DNA from: an uncultured Roseobacter sp.
GTDB lineage: Bacteria; Pseudomonadota; Alphaproteobacteria; Rhodobacterales; Rhodobacteraceae
Length of the DNA stretch: 64,000 bases
Direction: 5' to 3'
Assembly: GCF_947488185.1 (NCBI RefSeq)
Contig: NZ_CANKYM010000001.1
Coordinates: 248,001 to 312,000, forward strand
In this document: positions 62,151 through 64,000 of the stretch, piece by piece
Position numbering within the stretch: position 1 is the stretch's first letter
Layout: each line of letters starts with the position of its first letter
Made by a program: the position numbers and the translations under genes
The notes under the pieces: model-generated
What the model saw: the letters and a program-made list of their open reading frames with translations, nothing else
The model's database searches: none
What the model was told of the DNA's origin: nothing

Positions 62151-62442
62151 GCTAGGCACTCTCGTCACCAAGGTCCGCAGCAAGAACGCTGGCCCCTTCT
62201 GGCTGACCGTCGACATCTTCTGTGGCAACGCGGAGGTCTATTCCCGGGTTGTCCGCGACCTCAAGACAACGCAAATTGCCAGCGTCTTTCATGCCGATAG
62301 TCAAACCATAAAGCGCTTCGATATACCCGACCTGAACGTGGTTAAGTTTTCTTTACCCCGCCCCACAGTGCAGGGTGCGATCGGTGACCGCGACATGCAC
62401 GGTGCGTCCTGGGCAGCTTTGGTAGGTGAGCTTGATATTTAA
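62143..62442 (+). CDS. DUF4387 protein
   Basis: 99 residues from a TTG start (GGAGG 9 bases upstream), overlapping the AtuA gene by 8 bases. It contains LVTKVRSKNAGPFWLTVDIF and a C-terminal PRPTVQGAIGDRDMHG. DUF4387 is regularly paired with, or fused to, AtuA-family proteins; together they may form one enzyme. Function unknown. 62443-62600 holds no gene. Confidence 0.8.
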   Translation: MAELGTLVTKVRSKNAGPFWLTVDIFCGNAEVYSRVVRDLKTTQIASVFHADSQTIKRFDIPDLNVVKFSLPRPTVQGAIGDRDMHGASWAALVGELDI

Positions 62443-62600
62443 GGCTTTTTTACCTGTATGAGCATGGATTGGATAACAGTCTGTTCGCAATCACGCGACA
62501 ATAAAGCCCACTGATCTTCGTAGTTTCGAGCAAAAATTGCCATATTCCGACCGCATTGCGTTTGTAGTTTCTAGTGAACAGCGCAATACGCGAGGCACAA

Positions 62601-63551
62601 ATGCACCTTTCCATCGTCGTTCCATGCATGAACGAGCAGGACGTCATCCCAGCACTGGTTGAACGTCTGGCTGCCGCCATTGAGCCGTGGGAAAAAGATG
62701 CCGAGATCATATTGGTTGACGATGGGTCCAGCGACGGAACGTGGGAAGCCATCCAGGATGCCTGTCTGCATTGCGCAAACCTCGTCGGCGTCAGGCTTTC
62801 GGCAAACCGCGGCCATCAGATCGCGCTGACCGCTGGGTTGGAAGCAGCGAAGGGCGAGCGGATCATGATGCTGGACGCCGACCTGCAGGATCCCCCGGAA
62901 TTGCTTTCGGACATGATGCTGATGATGGATCGAGGGTATGACGTGGTCTACGGACGCCGGATCGAACGTCAGGGAGAGACCATCTTCAAACGCGCAACCG
63001 CCTATCTTTTCTACCGCGTCCTGAACACCATGTCCGATGTGCCGATCCCGCGCGACACCGGCGACTTCCGTCTGGTGAGCCGCAAGACGCTGGACGCGGT
63101 GCTGGCAATGCCTGAACGGTCGCGCTTTATCCGCGGTATGTTCGCCTGGGCCGGGTTCCGGCAGATCGGCATTGAATACACCCGCGCGCCGCGTACCATC
63201 GGCGAGACAAAATACCCATTCCGCGCGATGATGCGCTTTGCCATCGACGCGATGACGTCCTTCTCGACCAAACCACTTAAGCTTGCCACGCGCCTCTCAT
63301 TCGCCAGCCTTGGCATTACCGCGCTGATGGCAATCTATGTCGCCTATTCGCTGATCCTCTACCAGACCGCCCCCGGCTGGGCTTCGGTGGTGCTGGCGAT
63401 CAGCTTCTTCTCGGGTGTGCAGCTGCTGACGCTTGGTATTATGGGCGAATACATTGGGCGGCTCTACGTGGAAGCCAAGAACCGCCCGCTGTACTTTGTC
63501 AGCGAAGAGCTGCGCGATGCCACTCCAGTCACCATGCGAAAGTCTGCGTAA
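62601..63551 (+). CDS. Polyprenyl-phosphate glycosyltransferase (GtrB/DPM1-like)
   Basis: 316 residues. Family 2 glycosyltransferase: HLSIVVPCMNEQDVIPALVE, VDDGSSDGT (39-47) and the metal-binding DADLQD (92-97), then FKRATAYLFYRVLNTMSDVP. Two transmembrane helices lie near the C-terminus (about 227-284). ATG 62601 has GAGG upstream; a GTG at 62574 is another option. The gene overlaps the GtrA gene by one base (TAATG). Confidence 0.92.
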   Translation: MHLSIVVPCMNEQDVIPALVERLAAAIEPWEKDAEIILVDDGSSDGTWEAIQDACLHCANLVGVRLSANRGHQIALTAGLEAAKGERIMMLDADLQDPPELLSDMMLMMDRGYDVVYGRRIERQGETIFKRATAYLFYRVLNTMSDVPIPRDTGDFRLVSRKTLDAVLAMPERSRFIRGMFAWAGFRQIGIEYTRAPRTIGETKYPFRAMMRFAIDAMTSFSTKPLKLATRLSFASLGITALMAIYVAYSLILYQTAPGWASVVLAISFFSGVQLLTLGIMGEYIGRLYVEAKNRPLYFVSEELRDATPVTMRKSA

Positions 63552-63940
63552 TGCACGTCCTTCGTTTTGCCCTGATCGGCGGACTCGTCGCCCTTGTTTA
63601 CTTCCTGCTGTACCTCGGGTTCCTGCAGCTGGGGATGGCGCGCGGATTTGCCAACGGTCTGGCCTTCCTGCTGGCAATTTGCCTGCAATATGTTGGGCAG
63701 GCTGGATTCACATTTGGCAAACGGCTGGATGATCCGCAACAGGTGCTACGCTTCGTGGTGATGGTTGGCCTCGGCTTTGTTGCCTCCGGCCTGATCACCG
63801 GTGTGATTGGCCCCGCCCTTGGGATCGCCGATTGGGTGGCAGCTGCGACTGTCACGGTCGTTCTGCCCATCCAAAACTACATTCTCATGACCATCTGGGT
63901 CTTTGCAAAACAACAGCACACCAAAGGAAACCTGTCATGA
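63551..63940 (+). CDS. GtrA-family membrane protein
   Basis: 129 residues with four transmembrane helices. The LRFALIGGLVALVYFLLY start, FLLAICLQYVGQAGFTFGKR and the LRFVVMVGLGFVASGLITG block match GtrA proteins, thought to flip polyprenyl-phosphate sugars. It pairs with the GtrB-like transferase just before it and overlaps the next gene by 4 bases. Confidence 0.9.
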   Translation: MHVLRFALIGGLVALVYFLLYLGFLQLGMARGFANGLAFLLAICLQYVGQAGFTFGKRLDDPQQVLRFVVMVGLGFVASGLITGVIGPALGIADWVAAATVTVVLPIQNYILMTIWVFAKQQHTKGNLS

Positions 63941-64000
63941 CCCATGTCTACAACGACACGTTTTTCGACTACATCAATCAAAGTGCACGCGCCTCTGCAC
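63937..64000 (+). CDS. Start of a probable methyltransferase, cut by window edge
   Basis: Begins ATG 63937, overlapping the GtrA stop by 4 bases, with AAAGGAAA about 7 bases upstream, and continues past the window. The 21 residues read MTHVYNDTFFDYINQSARAS. A Phe-Phe-Asp-Tyr-Ile start after gtrA is often a class I methyltransferase, but 21 residues are too few to be sure. Confidence 0.45.
   Translation, partial: MTHVYNDTFFDYINQSARASA

Overview
The window is a stretch of chromosome from an alphaproteobacterium, most likely a marine Rhodobacteraceae of the Roseobacter group. The evidence is the GC-rich coding pattern, the short C-terminal-domain-only HPr kinase next to ChvG/ChvI, a 5-gene Ntr-type PTS island, a PduO-type adenosyltransferase with EtfBA, lipoproteins of DUF6778/META type, and an acyl-CoA dehydrogenase with the long N-terminal extension of methylsuccinyl-CoA dehydrogenase (ethylmalonyl-CoA pathway). 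No phage, transposon, CRISPR array or rRNA operon is visible. The ends cut two genes: a small membrane protein at 1-230 and a methyltransferase-like gene at 63937-64000.

Region 1 (1-16062, mostly minus strand) is the classical information-processing block read leftward: tuf, tRNA-Trp, a lineage-specific membrane protein, secE, nusG, rplK, rplA, rplJ, rplL, rpoB and rpoC, ending in a strong intrinsic terminator. The tuf-to-tRNA gap has been invaded by an acetyltransferase gene, a tiny lipoprotein gene and a possible gene remnant. Region 2 (16082-27059) carries a lipoprotein divergent from an orphan P450, parC, an SH3 protein, an SDR, a HIG1-like protein, an adenosyltransferase, etfBA and hbd: redox, B12 and acyl-CoA functions.

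Region 3 (27064-34372) is the ChvG-ChvI-HprK-RapZ-EIIA-HPr cluster, transcribed away from pckA, an envelope and carbon-status sensing module next to the gluconeogenic gene. Region 4 (34417-39697) holds an unrecognised GNAT-fold acyltransferase preceded by an unrecognised HTH regulator, an XRE regulator, the methylsuccinyl-CoA dehydrogenase, a TetR regulator and a META-domain lipoprotein. A 12-bp RNA hairpin covers the ribosome binding site of the acyltransferase.

Region 5 (39681-49145, minus) is a long housekeeping operon: folK, rpoZ, rel, DUF2062, pdxJ, a LysE exporter, acpS, lepB, rnc, era, DUF1491 and recO. Region 6 (49243-54255, plus) is NYN-domain nuclease, ispH, LysE, GST, DUF3429, methyltransferase, rnhA and a TRIC-like channel, with many 1-8 base overlaps. 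Region 7 (54650-62442) is a coherent solute-use module: a periplasmic binding protein in one operon with a TctD/TctE-type two-component system, divergent from TctCBA tripartite transporter genes followed by AtuA-family and DUF4387 genes. The last kilobase begins a GtrB/GtrA-type polyprenyl-glycosyl operon.

The best candidates for something new are the hairpin-controlled GNAT/HTH pair and the TctCBA-AtuA-DUF4387 module with its binding-protein-assisted sensor. All names rest on reading motifs by eye; no database search was possible.
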